A stretch of 64,000 nt of DNA, from positions 99,927 through 163,926 of the forward strand of contig CP010425.1 of assembly GCA_000830295.1 (NCBI GenBank), given 5' to 3'. Below are positions 16,882 to 25,192 of the stretch, one piece after another. The stretch is from an archaeon GW2011_AR15. GTDB taxonomy: Archaea > Nanobdellota > Nanobdellia > Woesearchaeales > GW2011-AR15. The position numbers were made by a program, and so were the translations under genes. The stretch's first letter is position 1, and each line of letters starts with the position of its first letter. The notes below the pieces were generated by a model, which worked only from the letters and a program-made list of their open reading frames with translations, was not told the DNA's origin and searched no databases.

Positions 16882-17748
16882 CTAAATCATCTCCTGCTTT
16901 GACTCATGCCTGAGCCTGCGCACTGCAAGCAGTCCCCTTTTAGGCGCGAGTATCATTGCAGCTACAAATATCAGGGCCTGCAGGACTACAATAGTCCCGC
17001 CTGTTGATGCATCAATAAGGTAACTGATGTATGTTCCAGCTACGCTTGAGAAGACCCCGCATGCTATTGCAAGCATCATCATGTGGTCAAACCTGTCAGT
17101 CAAAAGATAGGCAAAAGAGCCCGGTGTTATAAGCATTGCAATTACCAGTATAATCCCTACTGTAATCTGCGAGGCAACAACAGTAAGGGCAAGCAGGGAA
17201 AACAGTGCATAGTACAGGAAATCAGTGTTCAGCCCTATTGAGCGGGCATGGTTCTGGTCAAAGCAGTACAGCAGCAGGTCTTTCCTAAGTATAAAGACCC
17301 CGAGCAGCGTGATAAGGCTTATAATTACTGTCTGGACAATATCAGAGGGAAGCATGCCCAGCACATTCCCGAATAATATGTGGGTTATATCGACAGTGCT
17401 GGGGGTTTTGGATATTATGACAATGCCAAGTGCAAAAAAGCCTGTGAAAACAACGCCTATTACTGCATCTTCCTTTATCCTTGTTTTTGATTTTATGTAG
17501 CCGATGGCTATTGTCGCCCCGAATCCGAATATGAATGCACCTATTGCAAAAGGGATCCCTAGTATGTAGGAAACTGCAACTCCGGGCACCACTGAATGTG
17601 AGATCGCATCTCCCATAAGCGACCATCCTTTCAGCGTGATATAGCATGAGAGGACTGCACAGACCAGCCCGACAAGGGCGCTGACCAGCACTGCCTTTAC
17701 CATGAAGTCATAGGCAAACGGCGCAAGGACAGCCTGAAGCAGGCTCAT
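16882..17748 (-). CDS. Mn/Zn ABC transporter permease (ABC-3 family)
   Basis: This is a 288-residue integral membrane protein with about eight hydrophobic helices. It carries the family signature LKGWSLMGDAISHSVVPGVA. It forms the channel that imports Mn2+ or Zn2+ with the ATPase encoded upstream. The start overlaps the ATPase stop by 4 nt, and the lipoprotein gene begins 2 nt after its stop, so the three are translated from one message. Confidence 0.92.
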   Translation of the reverse strand: MSLLQAVLAPFAYDFMVKAVLVSALVGLVCAVLSCYITLKGWSLMGDAISHSVVPGVAVSYILGIPFAIGAFIFGFGATIAIGYIKSKTRIKEDAVIGVVFTGFFALGIVIISKTPSTVDITHILFGNVLGMLPSDIVQTVIISLITLLGVFILRKDLLLYCFDQNHARSIGLNTDFLYYALFSLLALTVVASQITVGIILVIAMLITPGSFAYLLTDRFDHMMMLAIACGVFSSVAGTYISYLIDASTGGTIVVLQALIFVAAMILAPKRGLLAVRRLRHESKQEMI

Positions 17749-18533
17749 GACAGCAGCACCTCTCTTTCAATGGAAGATGCATTACTATTTCGCTTCAGGC
17801 TCAGAAGCACGCCTCCAAAAGCATCTGTAATATTGCCTTCTGTAAAGACCTCTTCAGTGCGGCCATATGAGCGCAGTGTCCTGTTAATCATAATCACATG
17901 GTCGCAGAATCTTGGGACTGAATTCAGGTCATGCGTTGATACCAGTATAGTGCTTCCCTGCCTGCTCAGCTCTATAAGCAGTTCAATTATCGCGTGCTCT
18001 GTCTTTGCGTCCACTCCTGTAAAAGGCTCATCCAACAGCATTATATTGCCCTGCTGGGCCAGTGCCCTGGCAAGGAAAACCCTTTTTCTCTGCCCGCCGG
18101 ACAGCGCTCCGATTTGCCTGTCCTTAAACTGCGTCATGTGCACTCTCTCAAGGCACTCGGCAGCAACATCTTCATCTTCTTTGGAGGGCTTCCTCAGAAA
18201 ATTCATATGGCCGTATCTTCCCATCATGACAACCTCCCTTACGCTTACAGGAAAATTCCAGTCAATCTCCTCAGACTGCGGCACATATGCAATCAGGTTT
18301 TTTTTCTGTGCTTCCCTGTTGGAAAGGCCATTGATAGCAACACTGCCTCCTGAAGGCCTGATGAATCCCATAATTGCCTTGAACAGCGTTGATTTTCCCC
18401 CTCCGTTGGGACCGACAAGGCCGTTGATAGTGCCCGGCTGCAGCTCAAGATTGATACCACTTATTGCGACTTTCCCATCGTATGCCACGAATAGGCCCTC
18501 TGTCTTTATAGCTGGCTGTATTTTATTTTTCAT
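17745..18533 (-). CDS. Mn/Zn ABC transporter ATP-binding protein
   Basis: This is a 262-residue ATPase with Walker A GPNGGGKST, Q-loop VPQSEEIDW, signature LSGGQRKR, Walker B IMLLDEPF and the H-loop STHD. The stretch NFPVSVREVVMMGRYGH is typical of manganese importers of the MntB/SitB group. It powers the permease encoded next. A tandem ATTTTTC repeat lies just before the start (18530-18548), between this gene and the regulator. Confidence 0.92.
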   Translation of the reverse strand: MKNKIQPAIKTEGLFVAYDGKVAISGINLELQPGTINGLVGPNGGGKSTLFKAIMGFIRPSGGSVAINGLSNREAQKKNLIAYVPQSEEIDWNFPVSVREVVMMGRYGHMNFLRKPSKEDEDVAAECLERVHMTQFKDRQIGALSGGQRKRVFLARALAQQGNIMLLDEPFTGVDAKTEHAIIELLIELSRQGSTILVSTHDLNSVPRFCDHVIMINRTLRSYGRTEEVFTEGNITDAFGGVLLSLKRNSNASSIEREVLLS

Positions 18534-18557
18534 TTTTCATTTTTCATTCCCAAAGAA

Positions 18558-18959
18558 TCAGGAATTTGGTATTGGCTCTCCGTGCGGATCTGTCTTCGGA
18601 TTCCCCAGAAACTCCCTTATTTTTTTTATTGATTTGTCGCTGAAGGCATGCTCAAGCCTGTGGGCTTCATCATGAATCTCCTTCCTGTCCATCTTCAGCA
18701 CTTCTGTCAGGAACAGCTCTATAATCCTGTGTTTCATCGTAAGCTTTCTTGCAATCTCCCTCCCTTTTTTTGTCAGGCACGGGGAGGCATATTTTTCATA
18801 TGTGGCAAGCCCTTCTTTATCCAGTTTCTTTACCATTTCAGTCACACTCGGCTTTGCAATATTGAGCTTTTCAGCTATTTCAGTTATAGACGGCTCTTTA
18901 TTCTTCTCCTCCATAAGATAGAACTCCCTCAGATAGTCCTCCCTGCTCGCTGATTCCAT
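18558..18959 (-). CDS. DtxR/MntR-family metal-dependent repressor
   Basis: This is 133 residues from ATG 18959. A winged helix-turn-helix (PSITEIAEKLNIAKPSVTEMVKKL) is followed by the metal-binding dimerisation domain with E..H..EH (HDEAHRLEHAFS). It lacks the SH3-like third domain, as MntR does. It would repress the metal transporter operon it heads when Mn2+ or Fe2+ is plentiful. A clear operator (18962-18979) sits between its TATA box and its start codon, so it is probably autoregulated. An in-frame upstream start at 18980 would lie inside the operator and is unlikely. Confidence 0.9.
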   Translation of the reverse strand: MESASREDYLREFYLMEEKNKEPSITEIAEKLNIAKPSVTEMVKKLDKEGLATYEKYASPCLTKKGREIARKLTMKHRIIELFLTEVLKMDRKEIHDEAHRLEHAFSDKSIKKIREFLGNPKTDPHGEPIPNS

Positions 18960-18961
18960 AA

Positions 18962-18979
18962 TGTTAGGTAAGCCTAACA
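18962..18979. promoter_or_regulatory. DtxR-type operator
   Basis: TGTTAGG-TAAG-CCTAACA is an inverted repeat with 7-bp arms, matching the TTAGGnnnnCCTAA pattern of archaeal DtxR-family sites. It lies 2 nt before the repressor start codon and next to the TATA-like ATTTAAATATA (18981-18991). Binding would cover the transcript start of the metal transport operon. It is also near the rightward gene at 19039. Confidence 0.8.
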
Positions 18980-19038
18980 TATATTTAAATCTTTGGATTA
19001 CGATAAAGTATTTTAATCAAAGGCGCTTCTGTGCCGGA

Positions 19039-19545
19039 ATGAAGAAGATAAAATTTGATAAGAAATTGTCTCTCTATGCCGTGCTGCTGTTAGCAGCCCT
19101 GGCTGCCCTCATGATTTTTGGAAAAACAACTCTTTTGCTGCAGGTAGCACTGTTTATCTTCTGCTTTTTCTTCATGCTGAGATTCGGCTCTGCATTCCCG
19201 CTGGATCTCGACCCTGTTCCGTTCTGCGGCCTTGTGGTACTGCAGACCAGCGGCATGACTTCAGCAATACTCTTTCTTGTGCTTGCAGCCATTGCCATAG
19301 ATATGCCTACAGGAAGATTCAACCATTTCACCCTGATCAACCTGGCCTCGTCGCTTTCAGCAGTCCTTGTTTTCAGCTATCTCCTTCCGACAAATTTTGC
19401 TATTGTGCTGGGCATACTGCTTTTTGACATCACCAGAATACTTATTGCACTGGCTCTGAGGCTCGGCCCGCAGACTATACTCTTCTCAGCACTGCACGGA
19501 GCAATCTATGCTGTACTAGGAAGTGTCGTAATCTTGTTTATCTAG
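19039..19545 (+). CDS. polytopic membrane protein of unknown function
   Basis: This is 168 residues from ATG 19039, with five or six hydrophobic helices and few charged residues. The central FGSAFPLDLDPVPFCGLVVL loop and IDMPTGRFNHFTLINLA hold the only distinctive polar residues. No family is named with confidence. It diverges from the metal-transport operon, and the DtxR operator is about 60 nt upstream, so metal control is possible but unproven. Confidence 0.6.
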   Translation: MKKIKFDKKLSLYAVLLLAALAALMIFGKTTLLLQVALFIFCFFFMLRFGSAFPLDLDPVPFCGLVVLQTSGMTSAILFLVLAAIAIDMPTGRFNHFTLINLASSLSAVLVFSYLLPTNFAIVLGILLFDITRILIALALRLGPQTILFSALHGAIYAVLGSVVILFI

Positions 19546-19559
19546 CAAAATTTATATAG

Positions 19560-19593
19560 TTATTTCTTATTTTAGATATCAAAAAAGAAATAA
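19560..19593. promoter_or_regulatory. inverted repeat before the recombinase-like gene
   Basis: TTATTTCTT (19560-19568) and AAGAAATAA (19585-19593) are perfect 9-bp arms around a 16-nt spacer. TATA-like boxes lie on both sides (AATTTATATAG and AGTATATATAAAA). It could be an operator for the gene at 19616. Confidence 0.4.
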
Positions 19594-19615
19594 TTTCCTA
19601 AAGTATATATAAAAA

Positions 19616-20113
19616 ATGAAATATATAACTCAAAAGGATATGAGAAAGCTGATAGGCTCAGTCAGCAGCCAGAGGGATTCCCTGGTAATCAGAATTATTT
19701 ATGAGACCGGATGCTCCCTAAAAGAGCTTGCTGGAATTAAAGTCTCGGATATCGCAGGCAACATGATAAGGACAGGAAAAGCAGCAAGGTTCTCCCAGAT
19801 ATCCGGGAAGCTATCAAAAGACCTTAAGCTTTACACAGAAGGGAATAGCATCAAAAAAGAGTCATTATTATTTGACATATCCGGCAGAAGAATTTCACAG
19901 CTGACAGAATCCCATGCTGAAAAAATACTCGGAACCAGGTTAACACCCCATGATCTAAGGAACCTCCACATAATGCATGCCTATCTCAATGGTGTTTATC
20001 TGGAAAACATAGCCGGCCAGACTGGGTTAAGTGAGCTTAGGATATTCCAGATAATAAGCAGTTTCAATGTAAAACCTGAAAGAAACTACGGGAATTTCCT
20101 GAAGAGAACCTAG
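19616..20113 (+). CDS. tyrosine-recombinase-like protein, probably inactive
   Basis: This is 165 residues resembling only the catalytic domain of XerC/D-type integrases. YETGCSLKELAGIKVSDI aligns with the box I pattern TGLRxxELxxLxxxDI, but the catalytic Arg is Ser. HDLRNLHIMHAYLNGVYLENIAG aligns with box II HxLR. The later His is Gln (GQTGL), and the nucleophilic Tyr position appears as Phe (RIFQII). With Arg I, the second His and Tyr missing, strand cleavage is unlikely. A DNA-binding role is possible. Its stop overlaps the convergent ATPase stop at 20110. Confidence 0.55.
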   Translation: MKYITQKDMRKLIGSVSSQRDSLVIRIIYETGCSLKELAGIKVSDIAGNMIRTGKAARFSQISGKLSKDLKLYTEGNSIKKESLLFDISGRRISQLTESHAEKILGTRLTPHDLRNLHIMHAYLNGVYLENIAGQTGLSELRIFQIISSFNVKPERNYGNFLKRT

Positions 20114-21201
20114 TCATCAAAAACAAATACCTTGTACTCCGGGATTTCTTCTTCTATATCCTCGCTGGCTTCAACCTTTCCCAATGCATCTTTTTTGGCA
20201 TCCACCAGCCTGTTTACCTTGTATTTCTTCTGCCTGCTTTTGTCTTCTTCAGTCTTCAGCTGGTCCGGCGAAAGTTCTTTTGGCTTCTCTTCCGGAACCT
20301 GCTGCTGAATCTCTTTAACTTCTTTTTCTTTAAGCTCAAGTTCAGGCTCGGGCCTTTTCTTTTCTATCTGAACAGCCGGCTCTTCCTGCTTTTCAATAAC
20401 TGCAGGAGTTTCTATAAATTTTGGTTTCTCCTCTGCCTTTTCCTGCTTTGGAATCCTGTTCAGCTGCCTCTGCTTCTTCCTTTTTTCTTTCTGTTCTTTT
20501 ATTGCTGCTGAAAGTGCGGTCTCAACATGGAAATCAGTAACCTTGAGGTCTTCTGTCTCAACAGCATACCTTGCTGCATCCTCGCAGTATTCAAGGAACC
20601 TTCTCGGATTTTTGTCTGAAAGCGCATATATCCTTGCAAGGATTTTGGCCGGGAACAGGTCTATATTTCCTATTCTGTTCCTGACAAGCTCGAATGCGTC
20701 TTTCTGTGTGAGGGAGATTGTCCTTAGCATATTGCCCCCAAGATGCTTCTCTATCTCCTCAGGCAGCCTGGCAATTGAGGAATCATGATTCACAAAAACA
20801 ACTGACTGCAGCTGTCCGCTAGTGTAATATTTCAGTATCTGGGAGCTGTCTGACCTGCCCATATAATGGACTTCATCAAGCAGCAGTATCACCTTCTTGG
20901 CTTTTATTCCTGCAATCTTTCCGAAAAATGAGCTGGCTCCGTCAAGAAGCTCCTTCATGTTAAACTGTTTTCCGCTGTTAAAGCTGAAATAGATTATCCT
21001 GTTCTTCCCCCTGAACCTGGCAATTATGTTTTTCAGGATTGTAGTCTTTCCCGTCCCATAGTCCCCTTCTATAAAAAGCATCTCAGCATTTTCAATTTTC
21101 TTATAGATGTAATCCAGGTCATAGGCAACCATCTCATTATTGAATGCTGCCGGCTTTATGCTGAACGGATTGTCATGGAATCCAAGTCTCTTATACCACA
21201 T
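20110..21201 (-). CDS. AAA ATPase (ExeA/Orc-like) with a charged C-terminal tail
   Basis: This is 363 residues. The N-terminus FHDNPFSIKP is typical of ExeA-like ATPases. Walker A is GDYGTGKT (46-53) and Walker B is ILLLDEVHY (D109, E110). A winged-helix-like end of the AAA module follows to about residue 225. The last ~130 residues are a low-complexity, Lys/Glu/Pro-rich tail. It overlaps the preceding paralogue by 11 nt, so the pair may form a hetero-oligomer. Position just outside the lipoprotein cluster suggests, but does not prove, a link to it. Confidence 0.7.
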   Translation of the reverse strand: MWYKRLGFHDNPFSIKPAAFNNEMVAYDLDYIYKKIENAEMLFIEGDYGTGKTTILKNIIARFRGKNRIIYFSFNSGKQFNMKELLDGASSFFGKIAGIKAKKVILLLDEVHYMGRSDSSQILKYYTSGQLQSVVFVNHDSSIARLPEEIEKHLGGNMLRTISLTQKDAFELVRNRIGNIDLFPAKILARIYALSDKNPRRFLEYCEDAARYAVETEDLKVTDFHVETALSAAIKEQKEKRKKQRQLNRIPKQEKAEEKPKFIETPAVIEKQEEPAVQIEKKRPEPELELKEKEVKEIQQQVPEEKPKELSPDQLKTEEDKSRQKKYKVNRLVDAKKDALGKVEASEDIEEEIPEYKVFVFDD

Positions 21202-21907
21202 CTTTCAACACCCTGAGATCCACTGCCTGTGCCATGCTGCGCCTTTTCCTGGAGGCAGAACTGGCCACATGTTCGCAGTTATGGAGGAACTTCTTTATAG
21301 AATTGTCTGACAGCTTAAAAATTTTTTTTAGGAGGGCATCATTAAACAGCTTGCTGTCTCCTATCCTGCTCCTTGCTATATCAACTGCATCCTCTTCTGT
21401 AAGCACTGGCAGGCTTATCACTCTCTTGCCTATCCTGTCCCTGAGACTGTCTGAGAATTTTGCTCTCTTATATGAAACTGTTGTGAAGATTATTGACTTT
21501 ATGTAATTCTGGTCAAAATAATACTTCAGCCTTTCAGTATTTTTCTCTGAAAGCTGCTGCACATTGTCCATCAGCACAATCATGTTCCTCGGCTTTTTAT
21601 TGAAAAGCTTCCCGAAAAGACCGTTCCTTTCCTGCAGCACTGTTGTTATGTTAAGCTTCCTGTCAAGTGTCCTGCAGTCAAGATAGACTACGTTTCTCAT
21701 GCCTCCGAATTTTTTTGCAGCAATCATGAGCAGCGTTGTCTTGCCGTTGCCGTCTGCCCCCTCAACAGCCAGCATGCTCCCTGAATCAATCCTGTAGAAA
21801 ATCTCCTCTACTGCATGCTCCATCCCAACAAGCTTATCGTGGTTCTTTCTCGGGTCAGTGGAAAAGGGATTTTCGCCAAACCCAGATTTCTCATACCATT
21901 CCATCAT
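21191..21907 (-). CDS. AAA ATPase paralogue with altered Walker B
   Basis: This is 238 residues, clearly related to the next gene (FGENPFSTDP start). Walker A is GADGNGKT (50-57). Walker B reads VLMDNVQQL, with Asn113 where the catalytic Glu is expected, so it may bind ATP without hydrolysing it well. It has no charged tail. Its ATG overlaps the stop of a short membrane ORF (ATGA, 21904-21907). Pairing of one active and one degenerate ATPase is known in other AAA systems; here it is inference. Confidence 0.7.
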   Translation of the reverse strand: MMEWYEKSGFGENPFSTDPRKNHDKLVGMEHAVEEIFYRIDSGSMLAVEGADGNGKTTLLMIAAKKFGGMRNVVYLDCRTLDRKLNITTVLQERNGLFGKLFNKKPRNMIVLMDNVQQLSEKNTERLKYYFDQNYIKSIIFTTVSYKRAKFSDSLRDRIGKRVISLPVLTEEDAVDIARSRIGDSKLFNDALLKKIFKLSDNSIKKFLHNCEHVASSASRKRRSMAQAVDLRVLKDVV

Positions 21908-22119
21908 GATTTCTCCTGCTTCATTGCCCTTTCCCTGTACTCATTAGAAAGCATATAGTGATACTTTGCTTTTTCATCATTCCCTTTTAAATGATATTCC
22001 TCTCCCAGCTTATGGTGCTTCCTTGCTCTCCTGAAATTATTGCCAGGACTGCCTTTCAGATAAAAATAAAGCACAACTGCAAGGAAGATTACGGCTGCTA
22101 TTAACCATATGCTGACAAT
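21904..22119 (-). CDS. small single-helix membrane protein with no standard start codon
   Basis: An open frame ends in a TGA that overlaps the start of the ATPase gene (ATGA). It encodes one membrane helix (IVSIWLIAAVIFLAVVLYFYL), then a basic TPR-like helical tail (HHKLGEEYHLKGNDEKAKYHY). The frame opens at 22168 but has no ATG, GTG or TTG before the helix. The ATT at 22119 is given only as a plausible start. A TATA-like TTAAATATA lies at about 22163-22171. It may anchor the two ATPases to the membrane. Confidence 0.4.
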   Translation of the reverse strand: MVSIWLIAAVIFLAVVLYFYLKGSPGNNFRRARKHHKLGEEYHLKGNDEKAKYHYMLSNEYRERAMKQEKS

Positions 22120-22186
22120 CTTAACCCACCCAAAATACTTGTAAGCACTTTGAAATGGTGAGTATATTTAAGCTTTTCCCCGGGCT

Positions 22187-22774
22187 TTATTCACCTGGAG
22201 AGGCATAGTCTATGCCGAAAGAATCATTGTCAATAGCAATGATACCCGTTATGGAATAAGGGCCCTGAAGGCCGTCTATCGGCCTGTTATTGGTATATGG
22301 ATAGTCATATAGATTTAAAAAAGTTGATATGTCCGCCACAGTTATTATCTCGCCTTCTTTTACAGGAAAGTATTCCAGCTGCACTTCCGCCCCTGTTATT
22401 ACCGGCCTGTCTCCAAGGTAGAGAAAAGTATCATAACTATCTATATCGCTTTGTCCGGACTCGCGCGCGATAATCCTGGTAAGCCTGAAATTGTATCCCC
22501 TGCTTGATTGGTCTGTAAACATAAGAGGATAATCCACACTTATGACTACATAATTTCCGCTTTCCCTGTTGCTATCAAGTTTTGATGCCAGGGAATCTGA
22601 ATCTCCGACAATAAGGGAAATCTGGCTGCTCAGTATGCCTGAGCCTCCGGCCTCTATTGTTGCCCGGACATCTGTATCGGATTCTACATAACCCGGTGTA
22701 CAGGCTCCCAAGACAAAAGCTCCTCCCAGTATGACCGGCAACATATATTTTTTCACTATTGTGTCTAAACCCAT
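22187..22774 (-). CDS. lipoprotein, family B (copy 4 of 4)
   Basis: This is a 195-residue predicted lipoprotein. The signal VKKYMLPVILGGAFVLGAC ends in a lipobox. The family core has four shared blocks: [QV]VDYP, ITRI[VI]A.[EQ]SG..D...Y.TFLYLGDRP, LEYFPVKEG and GPYSITGIIAID, ending YASPGE. It is the last gene of the long leftward operon and lies 2 nt after copy 3, with GGTGA of the previous codons serving as ribosome-binding site. Function is unknown; it is predicted to be outside the cytoplasm, tethered by lipid. Confidence 0.7.
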   Translation of the reverse strand: MGLDTIVKKYMLPVILGGAFVLGACTPGYVESDTDVRATIEAGGSGILSSQISLIVGDSDSLASKLDSNRESGNYVVISVDYPLMFTDQSSRGYNFRLTRIIARESGQSDIDSYDTFLYLGDRPVITGAEVQLEYFPVKEGEIITVADISTFLNLYDYPYTNNRPIDGLQGPYSITGIIAIDNDSFGIDYASPGE

Positions 22775-22776
22775 TT

Positions 22777-23376
22777 TTATTCACCTGGCGAAATATACTC
22801 TATGGCAGGAAGGCCGTTTTCAATTGCAATAATGCCAGTTATTGAGTAAGGCCCATGGAACCCCTCTATAACCCTGTTAAGGCCATAAGATGAGGAAAAC
22901 ATGAAATCTGTAATATCATCTTCTGTTATAAGCTGGCCCTCTTTTACAGGAAAATACTCAAGCCTGACTTTTGTCCCTTCAATCAGCGGCCTGTTTCCCA
23001 GATATAGGAAGGTCTCATAATTCTCCACATCAGTAAACCCTGACTGAATGGCAACTATCCTTGTTATGTTTATATCATACGTCGCACCTTCCTCAAATGT
23101 TTCTTCCAGTAATAGAGACGGATAGTCTACTCTTACTATGTTATATGTTCCGCTTTGTTTTTCTGTTTCCAGTTTTGGAATAAGGGAGGCTGACGGTCCG
23201 GTAAAAAAAGTAAGCTCGCTTCCGAATATTGCTTCTCCGCCTGCTTCTGTTGTTGCCTGGGCCTCGGCATCAAACCTTCCTGCTGCATCCGGGCTGGGAC
23301 CGCAGGACACCATAAAAAGCCCTAATCCTAAAGTTATTGGAAGAGTATATTTTTTTATTATGCTGCTTAAACTCAT
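22777..23376 (-). CDS. lipoprotein, family B (copy 3 of 4)
   Basis: This is 199 residues from the ATG (MSLSSIIKKY), preceded by GGTGA, rather than the GTG at 23385. The lipobox is LFMVSC. The conserved blocks ITRIVAIQSGFTDVENYETF, LYLGNRP, LEYFPVKEG and GFHGPYSITGIIAI are present, and the end is EYISPGE. It is most similar to the copy at 23378. Ser/Gly and acidic residues after the lipid-anchored Cys form a short linker. No enzymatic motif is seen. Confidence 0.7.
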   Translation of the reverse strand: MSLSSIIKKYTLPITLGLGLFMVSCGPSPDAAGRFDAEAQATTEAGGEAIFGSELTFFTGPSASLIPKLETEKQSGTYNIVRVDYPSLLLEETFEEGATYDINITRIVAIQSGFTDVENYETFLYLGNRPLIEGTKVRLEYFPVKEGQLITEDDITDFMFSSSYGLNRVIEGFHGPYSITGIIAIENGLPAIEYISPGE

Positions 23377-23377
23377 T

Positions 23378-23962
23378 TCATTCACCTGGTGATATGTATT
23401 CTATTCCAGAAACGCCTTCATTATAAGCCACTATCCCTGTTATTGAATACGGGCCGTGGAATCCCTCTATTACCCTATACACACTGACACTCTCCTGCTC
23501 TCCAAGGACCGACATGATATCATCATTTGTTATTGCGTTCCCAGGTATCACTGGGTAGTATGTAATCCTTATGCGGCCGCCTTCCATTATCGGCCTATCT
23601 CCGAAATACAGAAAAGTCTCATAGTTCTCCACATCTGTTAATCCGGACTGAAGAGCAACTATCCTTGTTATTCTTATATCATAGCCCTCCTCGCCATCAT
23701 CGTACATTATCGTCGGGTAGTCTACCTGAATGACTGTATATTCCCCTCTTACGGTTTCAGGCTCTATTTTGTCAGTCAAAGATTCAGAATTTTCCGCTAT
23801 GAAAGTAAGATTATCCTGGAATACCGCTTTTCCTCCTGCATCTACTGTTGCCTGCGCAACTTCATCCTGTTCAGGAGTTATAGGCGCGCAGCCTCCGGCA
23901 GCAAGAGCCGCCCCTAATGTGACTGGTAATATGTATTGTCTTAGTATTCTGGTTAAACTCAT
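23378..23962 (-). CDS. lipoprotein, family B (copy 2 of 4)
   Basis: This is 194 residues from the ATG in GGTGAATGAAATG. The lipobox is LAAGGC. It shares the family blocks QVDYPTIM, ITRIVALQSGLTDVENYETF, LYFGDRP, YYPVIPG and GFHGPYSITGIVAY. The tail is EYISPGE. Its stop is within the ribosome-binding site and start of the next gene, so translation of the row is coupled. Confidence 0.7.
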   Translation of the reverse strand: MSLTRILRQYILPVTLGAALAAGGCAPITPEQDEVAQATVDAGGKAVFQDNLTFIAENSESLTDKIEPETVRGEYTVIQVDYPTIMYDDGEEGYDIRITRIVALQSGLTDVENYETFLYFGDRPIMEGGRIRITYYPVIPGNAITNDDIMSVLGEQESVSVYRVIEGFHGPYSITGIVAYNEGVSGIEYISPGE

Positions 23963-23963
23963 T

Positions 23964-24572
23964 TCATTCACCTGGTGAGATGTATTCTATGCCTGGGCCA
24001 TCTGAATCTATCCCGATTATCCCGGTTATTGCAGAATCGCTGAATCCTTCTATGACACGATCAGTCCCAACATAAGAGCCGCTGCTTATCAAAGAAGCTA
24101 CGTTATTGTTTGTTATAACCTGGCCGGGCTTCACAGGATAATATTCCAGCCTTGCCTGGGAGCCCTCGATTACCGGCTTGTCCCCAAGGTAAAGGAAAGT
24201 AACATAATTCTCCATATCCGTAAATCCCTTTTCCAGTGCAACTATCCTTGTAATTGAAATGTTCAGGGTTCCGTAAGAATCATCAAACATTATAATAGGG
24301 TGGTCAACAGCAATAATCGTGTAGAGCCCGGTTTCTGTTTCAGTCTCCAGCTTGTCTGTCAGCGTTGCTGAGTTTTCAACAATGTAAACTAAGTTAGTCT
24401 GCAGTATAATCTCTGCCTCTCCTCCTACTTCTGCTGTTTCTGTTGCTGCCTGCTCTGTTCCCTGAGGATCGTAGTTATCATAATATCCTGCGGGCCCGCA
24501 GCCTCCAATTATCAGTCCTGCGCCCAGTGCAACCGGCAGAGCATATTTTTTTATTATTTTTGCTAGACTCAT
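23964..24572 (-). CDS. lipoprotein, family B (copy 1 of 4)
   Basis: This is 202 residues with the signal IIKKYALPVALGAGLIIGGC and lipobox IGGC. A Thr/Glu-rich linker follows. The family core reads VDHPIIMF, ITRIVALEKGFTDMENYVTF, LYLGDKP, LEYYPVKPG and SAITGIIGID. The start overlaps the stop of the last family A gene (ATGA, 24569-24572). It is the first of four adjacent family B genes; within-family divergence is high, so the duplications are not recent. Confidence 0.7.
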   Translation of the reverse strand: MSLAKIIKKYALPVALGAGLIIGGCGPAGYYDNYDPQGTEQAATETAEVGGEAEIILQTNLVYIVENSATLTDKLETETETGLYTIIAVDHPIIMFDDSYGTLNISITRIVALEKGFTDMENYVTFLYLGDKPVIEGSQARLEYYPVKPGQVITNNNVASLISSGSYVGTDRVIEGFSDSAITGIIGIDSDGPGIEYISPGE

Positions 24573-25192
24573 TCTAAATCACCTGATGAAACAAAATCAA
24601 CGGCATTCAGCTCTATTACACCGTCTGTATGTCCGTCAGGAGCAGAGCTTTGAATAAGGAAGTCCATCCTAACATCGTAACTCATATAATGGTCTGGTAT
24701 GAAAATATCTGTAATGTATGATAGCATATTATTCAGGAGGAGGGCACTCTCATTCATTTCCCAGTACCTTCTTATAACAATCTCCTGCCCTATTGGGAAT
24801 CTTCTTTCTGTAGGGTAGATGAAGTAGTACATGCTACCATCTATATCCCTCTTCACAGTCAGCCATGTAAACGGCCTCTGTGTTACTTTCTCTCCGTAAT
24901 CACCGATGGTGTAGCCAAAGTACGTGTCTACCACTGTTCCCCTGAGATTCTCAACTGGCTCAGGCTTAAACATGTACTCAAATGAATCGCTTATAGGATA
25001 GTTATATTGTATTCTAAAAGGGCTATTTTCCTGTGATATTGCAAATGTAGGGGCCGGGGTAATCTCTCCGGAAGACGGTGTTGCAGTCCTCTGGATTGTC
25101 AGATCCTCTATATTTTGAGTCCGGGGACCGCAGGCTGCCATTGTTGTCCCAAGCAGCACAAGAGCTGCCAGCCCTTGATATAATCTCTTCAT
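24569..25192 (-). CDS. lipoprotein, family A (copy 6 of 6)
   Basis: This is a 207-residue lipoprotein with lipobox TMAAC. The family A core is VENLRGTVVDTY, RPFTWLTVKRD, YYFIYPTER.FPIGQE, RYWEM, NNMLSYIT and IQSSAPDGHTDGVIELNAV. It ends DFVSSGDLE rather than the usual EYISP-type tail. It starts directly after the TAG of copy 5 (GGGGAATAGATG), so it is translationally coupled. No catalytic motif is recognised; the predicted location is the outer face of the membrane. Confidence 0.7.
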   Translation of the reverse strand: MKRLYQGLAALVLLGTTMAACGPRTQNIEDLTIQRTATPSSGEITPAPTFAISQENSPFRIQYNYPISDSFEYMFKPEPVENLRGTVVDTYFGYTIGDYGEKVTQRPFTWLTVKRDIDGSMYYFIYPTERRFPIGQEIVIRRYWEMNESALLLNNMLSYITDIFIPDHYMSYDVRMDFLIQSSAPDGHTDGVIELNAVDFVSSGDLE

